Source: Ohtaekwangia sp036786105
Lineage (GTDB): Bacteria; Bacteroidota; Bacteroidia; Cytophagales; Cyclobacteriaceae
Reading direction: 5' to 3'
Assembly (NCBI RefSeq): GCF_036786105.1
Contig: NZ_DAIQRQ010000017.1
Location: 19,469 to 83,468, forward strand
DNA length: 64,000 nucleotides
Positions within the stretch are counted from its first letter, which is position 1. Each line of letters starts with the position of its first letter. The notes under the pieces were generated by a model. That model was not told the origin of the DNA and searched no databases. It saw nothing but the letters and a program-made list of their open reading frames with translations. The position numbers and the translations under genes were made by a program. Below are positions 32,765 to 41,052 of this stretch, in pieces.

Positions 32765-33925
32765 TTACGAAGCCTTCTGTAATCTATAGCGAATCAGCGC
32801 GCGACAGGCGATGGTCACTACGATCGGTATGAGCGAAATGTTTAATTTCTGGGGCAGGAAGGGCCACACCAGTAAAGTGATTACAGAAATTATACCGACT
32901 ATCAGGCTATACTTTTTCAACCAGCCGGGCTGGCGTATCAATGCTATAGCAGCAACAATATTGGTTGGTAATGCCCACAGTATATTATAATTATAAGACG
33001 ATTTGTGATCTGTAGCAAACCACAGAAAGATCAGCAATAACCCGATAAGGCCGGTGGCGGTAAATACCATAGCATCAAACCAGGTTGATAGCTTCTTTCG
33101 TCTCCAGTCTATCAATGTAAGGATAATGGCTATAAGTGCAACGGCCGAAAAAACATACAACGGATGTGGCAATCCCTTCGGATCATCTTCTGGTCGGGAT
33201 TCATATACAATGCGTTTCTCTTTCACCAAAGGCACCGGTATACCGTTGTGTGTGATCGTGGCATGATCGAATCCTGATTCAACATAATCGGGTAGAAACA
33301 TATACTCATAAGGCGAAGCTTTACGGTCTATCTCAGAGCCGAGGCACACATCGATGCCCAAATCGCCCCAGGGTTGTTTGGCAAGGTACAGATCGGTAAG
33401 TTCGCGAATGCTGTAAGATGTTTTTATATATGTGCCATCAAACTTTACACTGTCACCCAGCGTGCGCAGAATGACGCCCGGCATTTTAGTGGCACAGTTA
33501 TCAAAGAAATAATCGTAGCGGTATTGCTCGTTCTCAGGCAATGCGTTCCATTGCAGGTACTCGTATACTTTCTGTTTTTGAGCAGGCGTGAGGTTGAGCA
33601 CTTGCTCGTGGATATAGCGGTTGTAGTATATATACACATCGCGGAATCTCGGATATTCAAAAACACCCAGTTGATAGTACATGTATCCACGGGCAAAGTT
33701 GATGTAAAAATTAGGTTGATTAAAATTGAAAACACCGTAGTTATACGCCTCATCAATCTGTTGTGCCGGATCGTACACACGGAAAGCGCTGTGCCCGAAA
33801 GCCGAGTATAATTCTCCCTGCCACGGCCCGAAAGTAATTACCGAAATAACAGCCTGGTCGGAGAGCCGGGATTGTGCACAGATAACAGATGGGATACAAA
33901 AGAGCAGGAACAGAAATTTTTTCAT
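32765..33925 (-). CDS. DUF4105 membrane protein
   Basis: 386 residues from ATG 33925; the longer frame reaches into the divergent radical SAM gene and is dropped. Signal peptide, then the DUF4105 domain with ITFGPWQGELYSAFGHSAFR, a histidine-asparagine-rich middle (YYNRYIHEQVLN) and YDYFFDNCATKMPG. DUF4105 has been compared with papain-like/NlpC folds because of the H and N-C motifs. Four or five transmembrane helices at the C-terminus. Function unknown. Divergent from the radical SAM gene. Confidence 0.82.
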   Translation of the reverse strand: MKKFLFLLFCIPSVICAQSRLSDQAVISVITFGPWQGELYSAFGHSAFRVYDPAQQIDEAYNYGVFNFNQPNFYINFARGYMYYQLGVFEYPRFRDVYIYYNRYIHEQVLNLTPAQKQKVYEYLQWNALPENEQYRYDYFFDNCATKMPGVILRTLGDSVKFDGTYIKTSYSIRELTDLYLAKQPWGDLGIDVCLGSEIDRKASPYEYMFLPDYVESGFDHATITHNGIPVPLVKEKRIVYESRPEDDPKGLPHPLYVFSAVALIAIILTLIDWRRKKLSTWFDAMVFTATGLIGLLLIFLWFATDHKSSYNYNILWALPTNIVAAIALIRQPGWLKKYSLIVGIISVITLLVWPFLPQKLNISLIPIVVTIACRALIRYRLQKAS

Positions 33926-33995
33926 GAGGAAACGAGTGGTTTTCAAAGCCATAAATGAATTTCGAAAGATAACCACATTACCATAATCCAACCGA

Positions 33996-34003
33996 TACTT
34001 TTG
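33996..34003 (+). promoter_or_regulatory. Candidate -7 element TACTTTTG of the radical SAM gene
   Basis: Perfect TAnnTTTG match 20 bp before ATG 34023, expected leader about 14 nt. On the other strand a 7-of-8 match (TATCTTTC, 33963-33970) may serve DUF4105. Confidence 0.5.
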
Positions 34004-34022
34004 GACAGTATCTTGCACCATC

Positions 34023-35045
34023 ATGATGCGTGCGTGGAAAGATCAGTTGAATTTTGCCTCCGGCCTTACATCCAGGCGGATGTGGAACGCAGCGCAGATA
34101 TTTTCCAGCTATCACTGGTCGCAATACACAGGATCTGCGGTTATTCAGGGCATGCCTGTCAGCATATCGTTTGAACCGACTACTTCGTGTAACCTGCGTT
34201 GCCCCGAGTGCCCCAGCGGGCTCAGATCGTTTACACGGCCTACGGGTATGTTGCAGCAACCGTTGTTTCAGCAAGTGATCGATCAGCTTGCCCCTACACT
34301 TAGTTACCTTACTTTTTACTTTCAGGGCGAGCCGTATTTGCATCCGCAATTTCTGGACATGGTGCAATACGCAGCCGAACGAAAGATATATACGGCAACA
34401 TCAACCAATGCACACTATCTGAAGGATGAAAATGCCCGGCTTACCGTAGCGTCAGGTTTAGATCGCCTGATTATTTCTATTGACGGCACCACGCAGGATA
34501 CATATCAATCCTATCGAGTAGGAGGAAGCCTGGATAAAGTGATCGAAGGCACACGCAATATTCTGGCGTGGAAAAAGAAACTCAAATCGCTTACGCCACA
34601 CGTTATCTTTCAGTTTTTGGTGGTGAAGCCGAATGAACATCAGATACCCGAAGTATATGCGCTTGCAAAAGAATTAGGTGTTGATCAGGTAGTGCTCAAG
34701 ACTGCGCAGATATATGATTACGAACAAGGTTCTGATCTTATACCCTTGCAGGAAAAATATTCGCGCTATCGTAAGTTGAATGATGGCACATATACCATCA
34801 AGAACAGACTTGATAATCATTGCTGGAAGATGTGGCACAGTTGTGTGATTACGTGGGATGGTAAAGTAGTGCCGTGTTGTTTTGATAAAGATGCGCACCA
34901 TGTGTTGGGCGATCTCACAAAAGATTCATTCGAATCGATCTGGAAAGGAAAAGACTATCAGAATTTCAGAGCAGCGTTGCTCCGGTCGAGAAGCGAAATA
35001 GAGATTTGCAGAAATTGTACAGAAGGTACAAAAGTGTGGGTATAG
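34023..35045 (+). CDS. Radical SAM protein with SPASM domain
   Basis: 340 residues (ATG 34023 or 34026). The radical SAM cluster motif CNLRCPEC has C56, C60 and C63 (CxxxCxxC). The TIM-barrel continues with FYFQGEPYLHPQF and ISIDGTTQDTYQSYR. The C-terminal SPASM region carries CWKMWHSC (from residue 267), VVPCCFD and ICRNC, ligands for auxiliary Fe-S clusters. SPASM enzymes modify peptides or sugars; no precursor peptide is obvious nearby. It resembles the MoaA/PqqE-like Bacteroidota group of unknown substrate. The small Cys-rich membrane protein follows on the opposite strand. Confidence 0.88.
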   Translation: MMRAWKDQLNFASGLTSRRMWNAAQIFSSYHWSQYTGSAVIQGMPVSISFEPTTSCNLRCPECPSGLRSFTRPTGMLQQPLFQQVIDQLAPTLSYLTFYFQGEPYLHPQFLDMVQYAAERKIYTATSTNAHYLKDENARLTVASGLDRLIISIDGTTQDTYQSYRVGGSLDKVIEGTRNILAWKKKLKSLTPHVIFQFLVVKPNEHQIPEVYALAKELGVDQVVLKTAQIYDYEQGSDLIPLQEKYSRYRKLNDGTYTIKNRLDNHCWKMWHSCVITWDGKVVPCCFDKDAHHVLGDLTKDSFESIWKGKDYQNFRAALLRSRSEIEICRNCTEGTKVWV

Positions 35046-35046
35046 A

Positions 35047-35226
35047 TCAGAAGCCCTTTTCTTTCATTTGCTTTTCAATCTTGGCAAAGTCGAGCGAAGA
35101 AGCAGCACCACATTTACCACAACCCGATTCGCATGCCGATTTGGCTTTAAGATTACGATAAAGCATACGCCCCACATAAAAGAGAGCGGCCAGAAACACC
35201 AGGGCTACAATCGCATTCTGAATCAT
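35047..35226 (-). CDS. Small Cys-rich single-pass membrane protein (FeoB-associated type)
   Basis: 59 residues, start ATG at 35226. Residues 3-20 are one transmembrane helix (AIVALVFLAALFYVGRML), then KSACESGCGKCGAAS with four cysteines in a C-x3-C-x2-C spacing, and a lysine-rich tail. This is the form of FeoB-associated Cys-rich membrane proteins, which in other bacteria accompany iron transporters; here no feoB is present. It converges on the radical SAM gene, 2 bp apart. Possibly binds Fe-S or iron. Confidence 0.72.
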   Translation of the reverse strand: MIQNAIVALVFLAALFYVGRMLYRNLKAKSACESGCGKCGAASSLDFAKIEKQMKEKGF

Positions 35227-35295
35227 ATCGCAAGATACTTATACTTCAGAGAACTCTACACACATCGCGAAGGTTCCACAACGCCCATTAAATGT

Positions 35296-35310
35296 CCGCA
35301 GCCGGACGAG
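35296..35310. promoter_or_regulatory. Small inverted repeat GTCCG-N4-CGGAC
   Basis: ATGTCCGCAGCCGGACGA contains GTCCG and CGGAC separated by 4 bp, about 120 bp upstream of the FtsX permease ATG. It could be an operator for a dimeric regulator, but half-sites are short and unsupported by other copies. Confidence 0.25.
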
Positions 35311-35429
35311 CACTTACAGATCCGTACAAGCAACATTTCGCATAGGCTTCAAAAACCGCATGTTTTATACATAATCCGGTATGGCACGATGTTGAAAGAA
35401 GGACGATGGGCCCTGAAAATCTAATAACT

Positions 35430-37838
35430 ATGTTTAAAAATTATCTTAAAACCGCCATCCGAAACCTGCTGCGCAATAAAGGCATTGCTGTTATCAACCT
35501 GGCAGGACTTACCCTGGGCATAGCGTGTAGCCTGGTGTTGTTTCTGATGGTGCTGTATATGAGCAGCTACGATAATTTTCAATCGAAGCGCGACCGTATA
35601 TACCGCGTGGTGAATAAATGGCAAGGTAACAATGGTATTGAATATCAGTCTGGTGTGCCGGCTGTATTGCCTGATGCATTTCGTACTGATTTCCCTGAAG
35701 CTGAACAAGTAGTATTTATTTCAAAAGGCAGAAGCTCGCTTGTATCTATACCCGAACGAAACGGTGAGTACAAAAAGTACCAGGAAGATGAAGGTATAGC
35801 CTACACAGAGCCATCGTATTTTAAAGTATTTGATCGCCCTATACTTTCCGGCAATGCCGATAAAGCGCTGGACGAACCCAACGAGGCAATTGTAGCCGCA
35901 TCGTGGGCTAAAAAATATTTCGGTAAAGAAGATGTCGTTGGCGAAGTATTAAAGTACGATGACCAGGAGTATCGCGTAACAGCTGTGATGGAAGATGCTC
36001 CATCCAATACTGATTTTCCGTTTCATTTGCTGCTCTCTTACAGCACCATAAAAAAAGCTCGTGATGAAAGCAGATGGACGAGCATCTGGAGTGGTGAGCA
36101 TTGTTACTTTTTGTTAAAGGAGCAAGAGTTGATCGCACATGTGGAAAGACGCATGCCTGCATTCTCCAAAAAATATCTGGGTAATGATAATTCAGAGGCT
36201 AAATCAGAATTTTTTGTAGTGCCTTTAACTACGATACATTTTGACGATCGCTTTGAAACCTATTCTGAAAGTACTGTAACGCGCAGCACACTTATGGGCT
36301 TTGCTGCCATTGGGTTGATATTAATCATTACGGCATGCATCAACTTTATAAATCTTTCTACAGCGGAAGCGATCAAACGATCGAAAGAAGTGGGCATTCG
36401 AAAATCACTTGGAAGTACACGTGCCCAGTTAGTGCGACAGTTTCTAGGTGAGACCACACTGGTTACACTTACCGCAGTGATATTGGCACTGGCCATGACA
36501 CAACTCACCCTCGGTTTTGTAAATCCGTTTATGAAATTGAATCTGACGCTTGATTTTACAAATGGCGCCTTATGGGTATTCCTGCTTTCTGTTACCGCTG
36601 TGGTGTCCATATTATCAGGGCTATATCCTGCGTTTGTTGTATCGGGTTATAAACCTGTGCTGGCATTGAAGAACCTGATCACCAATAAAAATTCATCAGG
36701 CTATATTTTGCGCAGAGGTTTGGTAGTACTGCAGTTCTGTATATCGCAGGTACTCATTATCGGTACCATTGTTATCGTAAACCAGATACGATACTCGCAA
36801 ACCAAAGAATTAGGCTTTGCAAAAGATGCCATCATTATAGCACCCATCCCTGAAAAAGAACAACCCAATGCCCCTGGTGCCGGTGTGAGCAAGATGCGTA
36901 CACTGCGTGATGAATTGGCACGTGTGCCTGGTGTTATAACAACCAGCCTGGCGAGTGCCCCGCCATCGTACGGCCATGTATCAAGTACCGATTTTCGTGT
37001 GCAGGGTGCCGACAAGTCATACGAAACACAGGTAAAACAGATCGATGGCAATTATCTGGATTTATATAAGATCGAATTGCTGGAAGGACAGAACGTACAA
37101 GACCTCGATACGGCCAACGGATTTTTGGTGAACGAGCGACTGGCCCAGATTGCCGGCTTCAACAACCCCACTGATATGATCGGAAAAGTTGTCAAGCTAT
37201 GGGGTAAAGATCTTCCCGTGGTAGGTATCGTAAAGAATTTTCATACCATGTCGTTACATGAGCCTATCGAAGCCACCATGCTCTTTAACCGCATCAGAAA
37301 TTATGAAACGCTGGCAATAAAAGTAGATATGCGCCAGGCACAAAACGTGATTAACGCACTAAAAACAAAATGGGAAGCCACCTATCCGGAACATTTATTT
37401 GAGTATCAGTTTCTCGATGAAAATATAGGAGAGTTCTACGAAGGTGAACAACGCTTGTCGGTATTGCTTACAGCATTTACTTCCATGGCTATATTTATTG
37501 GTTGCCTGGGCCTGTTTGGTTTAGCCACGTTTATGGCTAACCAAAAAACAAAGGAGATCGGTGTAAGAAAAGTGCTGGGAGCATCTGTAGAAAGCATTGT
37601 GCTCATGTTCTCGAAGGAGTATATAAAGCTCATCCTGTTGGGCTTTCTGTTTGCAGCACCACTTGGCTGGTTTGTAATGAATATGTTCCTGGAAAAATTT
37701 GTGTACAAAATTGAACTGGGCCCCGCTATATTTCTGCTTACACTGGGAGCTACATTACTTATTGCCATGCTTACCGTAGGTTATAAATCCGTTCGCGCAG
37801 CCACCGTTAACCCCGTAAACGCCCTGCGCTCCGAGTAG
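35430..37838 (+). CDS. MacB/FtsX-type ABC transporter permease
   Basis: 802 residues from ATG 35430. Same architecture as the minus-strand permease at 17691-20138: LKTAIRNLLRNKGIAVINL with a first helix, periplasmic domain, FtsX helices including GIRKSLGSTRAQLVRQFLGE, a second half with periplasmic domain, and the ending GLFGLATFMANQKTKEIGVR. No ATPase gene is near, so it must pair with an ATPase encoded elsewhere. A clear terminator follows. Confidence 0.9.
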   Translation: MFKNYLKTAIRNLLRNKGIAVINLAGLTLGIACSLVLFLMVLYMSSYDNFQSKRDRIYRVVNKWQGNNGIEYQSGVPAVLPDAFRTDFPEAEQVVFISKGRSSLVSIPERNGEYKKYQEDEGIAYTEPSYFKVFDRPILSGNADKALDEPNEAIVAASWAKKYFGKEDVVGEVLKYDDQEYRVTAVMEDAPSNTDFPFHLLLSYSTIKKARDESRWTSIWSGEHCYFLLKEQELIAHVERRMPAFSKKYLGNDNSEAKSEFFVVPLTTIHFDDRFETYSESTVTRSTLMGFAAIGLILIITACINFINLSTAEAIKRSKEVGIRKSLGSTRAQLVRQFLGETTLVTLTAVILALAMTQLTLGFVNPFMKLNLTLDFTNGALWVFLLSVTAVVSILSGLYPAFVVSGYKPVLALKNLITNKNSSGYILRRGLVVLQFCISQVLIIGTIVIVNQIRYSQTKELGFAKDAIIIAPIPEKEQPNAPGAGVSKMRTLRDELARVPGVITTSLASAPPSYGHVSSTDFRVQGADKSYETQVKQIDGNYLDLYKIELLEGQNVQDLDTANGFLVNERLAQIAGFNNPTDMIGKVVKLWGKDLPVVGIVKNFHTMSLHEPIEATMLFNRIRNYETLAIKVDMRQAQNVINALKTKWEATYPEHLFEYQFLDENIGEFYEGEQRLSVLLTAFTSMAIFIGCLGLFGLATFMANQKTKEIGVRKVLGASVESIVLMFSKEYIKLILLGFLFAAPLGWFVMNMFLEKFVYKIELGPAIFLLTLGATLLIAMLTVGYKSVRAATVNPVNALRSE

Positions 37839-37902
37839 TCTTTTAAAACTTTAACCCTTGAACTTTAAACTTATTTAACCATCCTTTCTCCTTCATACCT
37901 TG

Positions 37903-37935
37903 AAAAAGCCTTTAGAAATAAAGGCTTTTTTACAT
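37903..37935 (+). terminator. Terminator of the FtsX permease gene
   Basis: AAAAAGCCTTT / AAAGGCTTTTT (37903-37913 with 37920-37930), 11-bp stem, 6-nt loop, then TTA. Typical 3' end. Confidence 0.85.
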
Positions 37936-38053
37936 TTTTATGCGGTTTTTAGCGTCTTTAACCACTTGCTAAGAACAATTTGACAATTGCTCATTTCTAA
38001 TCCCATTGTGTTAGAAATCTTCGTAAGTTGTATATATTTCTACCCCCTCTTCT

Positions 38054-39814
38054 ATGAAACTCAAACAACAAATCACACTCCTGATTAGTCTGGCATTACT
38101 CGTGCCTTCCGTACTAATCAGTTCGATTGCTATCTCCAAGATAAAATCACAAGTAACCAGCGACATCGAGTTTTATCGTGTGGATGAAATGAACAAACTC
38201 AAAATGTATATCAAACACATCACGGATATTGCCTATGGTGTTGTGGAAGTAAACTACAAGCAGATGCAGGATTCGCTGGCTTCGATTGATAGTACCGTAT
38301 CCGCAGATGTTCTGAAAAAGCAAATGCTCGATAAATGTCTGACTACACTATCTCAAATACGATTCGATAAGGGTGAGGGTTATTTTTGGGTAACGGATAA
38401 CAAGTTACCTTACCCAACCATGCTGATGCATGCCGAAAAGAAAAATCTGAAGGGTGTTGTACTGGATGATCCCAAGCACAACGTAGAGCGCAACACCAAC
38501 CGGAATATATACCAGGTTCGTTCCGAGCTTTGCAATGCCAAAGGCGAAGCGTATGTAGAATATAGCATGAAGAAGCCGGGTTCCAGTGAAGTAGTGAATA
38601 AGCTTTCGTATTCACGCTTGTATGCACCATTGGGCTGGATTATTTCCACCGGTTTTTATACCGATCATATTGAGCATTCCATCGCCGCCAAGGAAGCCGA
38701 TGTAGCCAAACAGATTCGCCAGGTTTCGATTGCTATTGTAGGGATTACAATACTGATACTGGTTACGGGTTTAACGATATCTTTCTACTTCAGCACGCGC
38801 CTTACGCAGGCGATCATTACCATCAAAGAAAAACTCGCGCAATTGGCGCGTGGTGAACAAACGGAAGAGGTGTCTTCATCTCGTAAAGATGAAGTGGGCG
38901 ATATGACCACTTCACTCAATTCGCTGGTGAAAGGGCTGCGTAGCTATACTTCTTTTGCCAAAGAAATAGGTAAGGGCAACCTGGTGCAGACTTTTGAACC
39001 GCTCAGCAAGTCAGATATACTTGGCAACGAGTTGCTCGACATGCGCAACAACCTGAAGAAAGCTGCCGATGAAAAGAGCGTTCGTGATTGGGTGAATGAA
39101 GGCATGGCACAGATGGGCGAAGTATTGCGTGGACACAGTGGCGATACCCGGGAGCTGGCGCACGAGATCATCAAATCGCTCATCAAGTATCTGAAGGCAA
39201 ACCAGGGTGCATTGTTCCTGACGGTATTAGGCGATAGGGAAGAGGATGCATACCTGGAGCAGGCTGCAACGTACGCTTACGACCGGAAGAAATTCATGTC
39301 GAAAAAAGTAGAAATGGGAGAAGGCCTTGTGGGGCAATGTGTGTTGGAAAAGGCCACCATTCACATGGTTGATATTCCTAAAAATTATGTTGCTATCACA
39401 TCTGGTTTGGGGGAAGCACTTCCTGAAACTATACTCATCGTTCCGCTGATCCATAATGAAGAGGTATATGGTGTGATTGAGATTGCATCCTTCAGCAGGT
39501 TGCGGCCCCACGAGATACGCTTTGTAGAGAAGGTAGCCGAAAGTATAGCAAGCACGGTATCAACAGTACAAATTAACGAGCGCACCAAGCGCTTGCTGGA
39601 ACAAAGCCAGCAAATGGCGGAAGAGTTGAAAGCACAGGAAGAAGAGCTTCGTCAAAACCAGGAAGAGTTACAGGCTACACAAGAGCAAATGCGCAGACGC
39701 CAGGTTGAACTGGAACGCGAAAACGAAATGTTGAAGCGAGAAAAATCGGTGATCATCGAAACAAAAATGATTGGTCAGTTGCCTGCCGAAGCATGGACAA
39801 ACAAAAGCTTTTAA
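38054..39814 (+). CDS. Cache-HAMP-GAF receptor ending in a coiled coil, no output domain
   Basis: 586 residues. Transmembrane helix at residues 7-29, a single periplasmic Cache-like domain (DKGEGYFWVTDNKLPY, GWIISTGFYTDHIE), a second helix at 225-247, HAMP (IKEKLAQLARGEQTEEV...DEVGDMTTSLNSL), then a GAF domain at about 345-505 (ANQGALFLTVLGD, GEGLVGQCVLE, ILIVPLIHNEEVYGVIEIA), and a C-terminal coiled coil (QMAEELKAQEEELRQNQEEL). No kinase, MCP signalling, GGDEF or PP2C domain follows. It is a sister of the receptor at 58124-59701. The porin gene starts 24 bp downstream and may share the transcript. Confidence 0.85.
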   Translation: MKLKQQITLLISLALLVPSVLISSIAISKIKSQVTSDIEFYRVDEMNKLKMYIKHITDIAYGVVEVNYKQMQDSLASIDSTVSADVLKKQMLDKCLTTLSQIRFDKGEGYFWVTDNKLPYPTMLMHAEKKNLKGVVLDDPKHNVERNTNRNIYQVRSELCNAKGEAYVEYSMKKPGSSEVVNKLSYSRLYAPLGWIISTGFYTDHIEHSIAAKEADVAKQIRQVSIAIVGITILILVTGLTISFYFSTRLTQAIITIKEKLAQLARGEQTEEVSSSRKDEVGDMTTSLNSLVKGLRSYTSFAKEIGKGNLVQTFEPLSKSDILGNELLDMRNNLKKAADEKSVRDWVNEGMAQMGEVLRGHSGDTRELAHEIIKSLIKYLKANQGALFLTVLGDREEDAYLEQAATYAYDRKKFMSKKVEMGEGLVGQCVLEKATIHMVDIPKNYVAITSGLGEALPETILIVPLIHNEEVYGVIEIASFSRLRPHEIRFVEKVAESIASTVSTVQINERTKRLLEQSQQMAEELKAQEEELRQNQEELQATQEQMRRRQVELERENEMLKREKSVIIETKMIGQLPAEAWTNKSF

Positions 39815-39838
39815 TGAAAAGAAAGACCTGCCTGCCCA

Positions 39839-41035
39839 ATGAAACGATCTTTTATAGCGCTTGCTTTTTTATTGCTCCATTGCCCGCTTCGTGCACAGGA
39901 AAATTATTGGATCAAGCCGGATAGTCTTTTCAAATATGTACAACCCGTAGCAAGTCTTCAATTCTGGAGTGCTTATACACAAGGTGAAAAAGCACAGCTT
40001 ACTGCCAATGGCCCGATGGAAGCAGTGCAAAATCGCCTGAACTTTTTTATCCGCAGGGCGCGCATTGGTTTTAAAGGCAAGCCCTATAAGAAACTGAATT
40101 ACGTGCTGATGATCCAGTATGATAATATAGGGAAAGATAAATTCAGCGGTGTGCGTGGGTCAGCAAATACCGGTACACTGGGTATACTGGATGCCTATGC
40201 TACCTGGCGCCTCAGCAACAACGACATGGCTTCTGTAACACTTGGTTATTTTCACCCGCAGATCAGCCGCGAGTGTGTTACTGGCGACTTGCTTGTAAAC
40301 TCGCTCGATAAATCGCCAACGCAAAGCTATATACGCCAGGATATTGATGGTAAAAGTTACGGACGTGCCACTGGTATAAACCTGGGTGGTATGACGGCCA
40401 AACATTTTGTTACGATCGATTACAACATTGGTATATTCAGCAACAACACAACCTCTACACAATTTGCAGAAAGCACCGGGCGATATTGGAGTCCGCTGGT
40501 AGTAGATCGTGTAACGTTTACCATTGGCGATCCTGAAAAGAAAACGTATGCCATCAATTATGATGCAAACAATTACTACAGCAAACGCAAAGGTATAACC
40601 CTCGGTCTCAACAGCTCCATGCAAGGCAAGACCGATATATTTACTGCTAACTATGCCGCTGGGTTTGATGTGCTCTTTAATTATAACAACTGGAACATTG
40701 ATGGCGAGTGGATGTACATGGAGAGACATAAGGAAGGCCAGCGCCATGTTATGAAAGCTTCTCACATCCGGGCCGGGTATAACATTATTGTGAAGGATAA
40801 ATACTTTCTGGAGCCTTGCGTGATGGTGGCAGCGTTTGATGGCGATGAAGGTGCACAATTCAGTGGCGAAGATCAGACGCTGGATGTCGGCTTGAATTGG
40901 TATCTCAACAAGAAGAATTGCAAGCTCAGCATACACTATATCGCTCAGAAAGGTCATGGCGATAACAACTATACCGATAATGCTACCTTTAAGAAAGGTG
41001 ATTTTGCGGCCCTGGCATTGGTTGTGTTGATGTAA
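39839..41035 (+). CDS. Porin (OprP/phosphate-selective porin O/P family)
   Basis: 398 residues with a signal peptide (cut near LRAQ). The mature protein is a 16-strand-like barrel pattern: alternating aromatic strands such as RARIGFKGKPYKKLNYVLMI, LDAYATWRLSNNDMASVTLGYFHP and GLNWYLNKKNCKLSIHYIAQ. This is the OprP/OprO-like pattern common in Bacteroidota. Transported solute not deducible. Directly follows the Cache-GAF receptor, suggesting that the receptor's signal is tied to a permeating compound or its uptake. Confidence 0.8.
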   Translation: MKRSFIALAFLLLHCPLRAQENYWIKPDSLFKYVQPVASLQFWSAYTQGEKAQLTANGPMEAVQNRLNFFIRRARIGFKGKPYKKLNYVLMIQYDNIGKDKFSGVRGSANTGTLGILDAYATWRLSNNDMASVTLGYFHPQISRECVTGDLLVNSLDKSPTQSYIRQDIDGKSYGRATGINLGGMTAKHFVTIDYNIGIFSNNTTSTQFAESTGRYWSPLVVDRVTFTIGDPEKKTYAINYDANNYYSKRKGITLGLNSSMQGKTDIFTANYAAGFDVLFNYNNWNIDGEWMYMERHKEGQRHVMKASHIRAGYNIIVKDKYFLEPCVMVAAFDGDEGAQFSGEDQTLDVGLNWYLNKKNCKLSIHYIAQKGHGDNNYTDNATFKKGDFAALALVVLM

Positions 41036-41052
41036 TTAAATTTTTAACAACA

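Noticed and set aside
35068..35424. Plus-strand 118-codon open frame overlapping the Cys-rich gene
   Set aside because: The minus-strand microprotein has a clear membrane helix and cysteine motif; the plus frame looks like its shadow.
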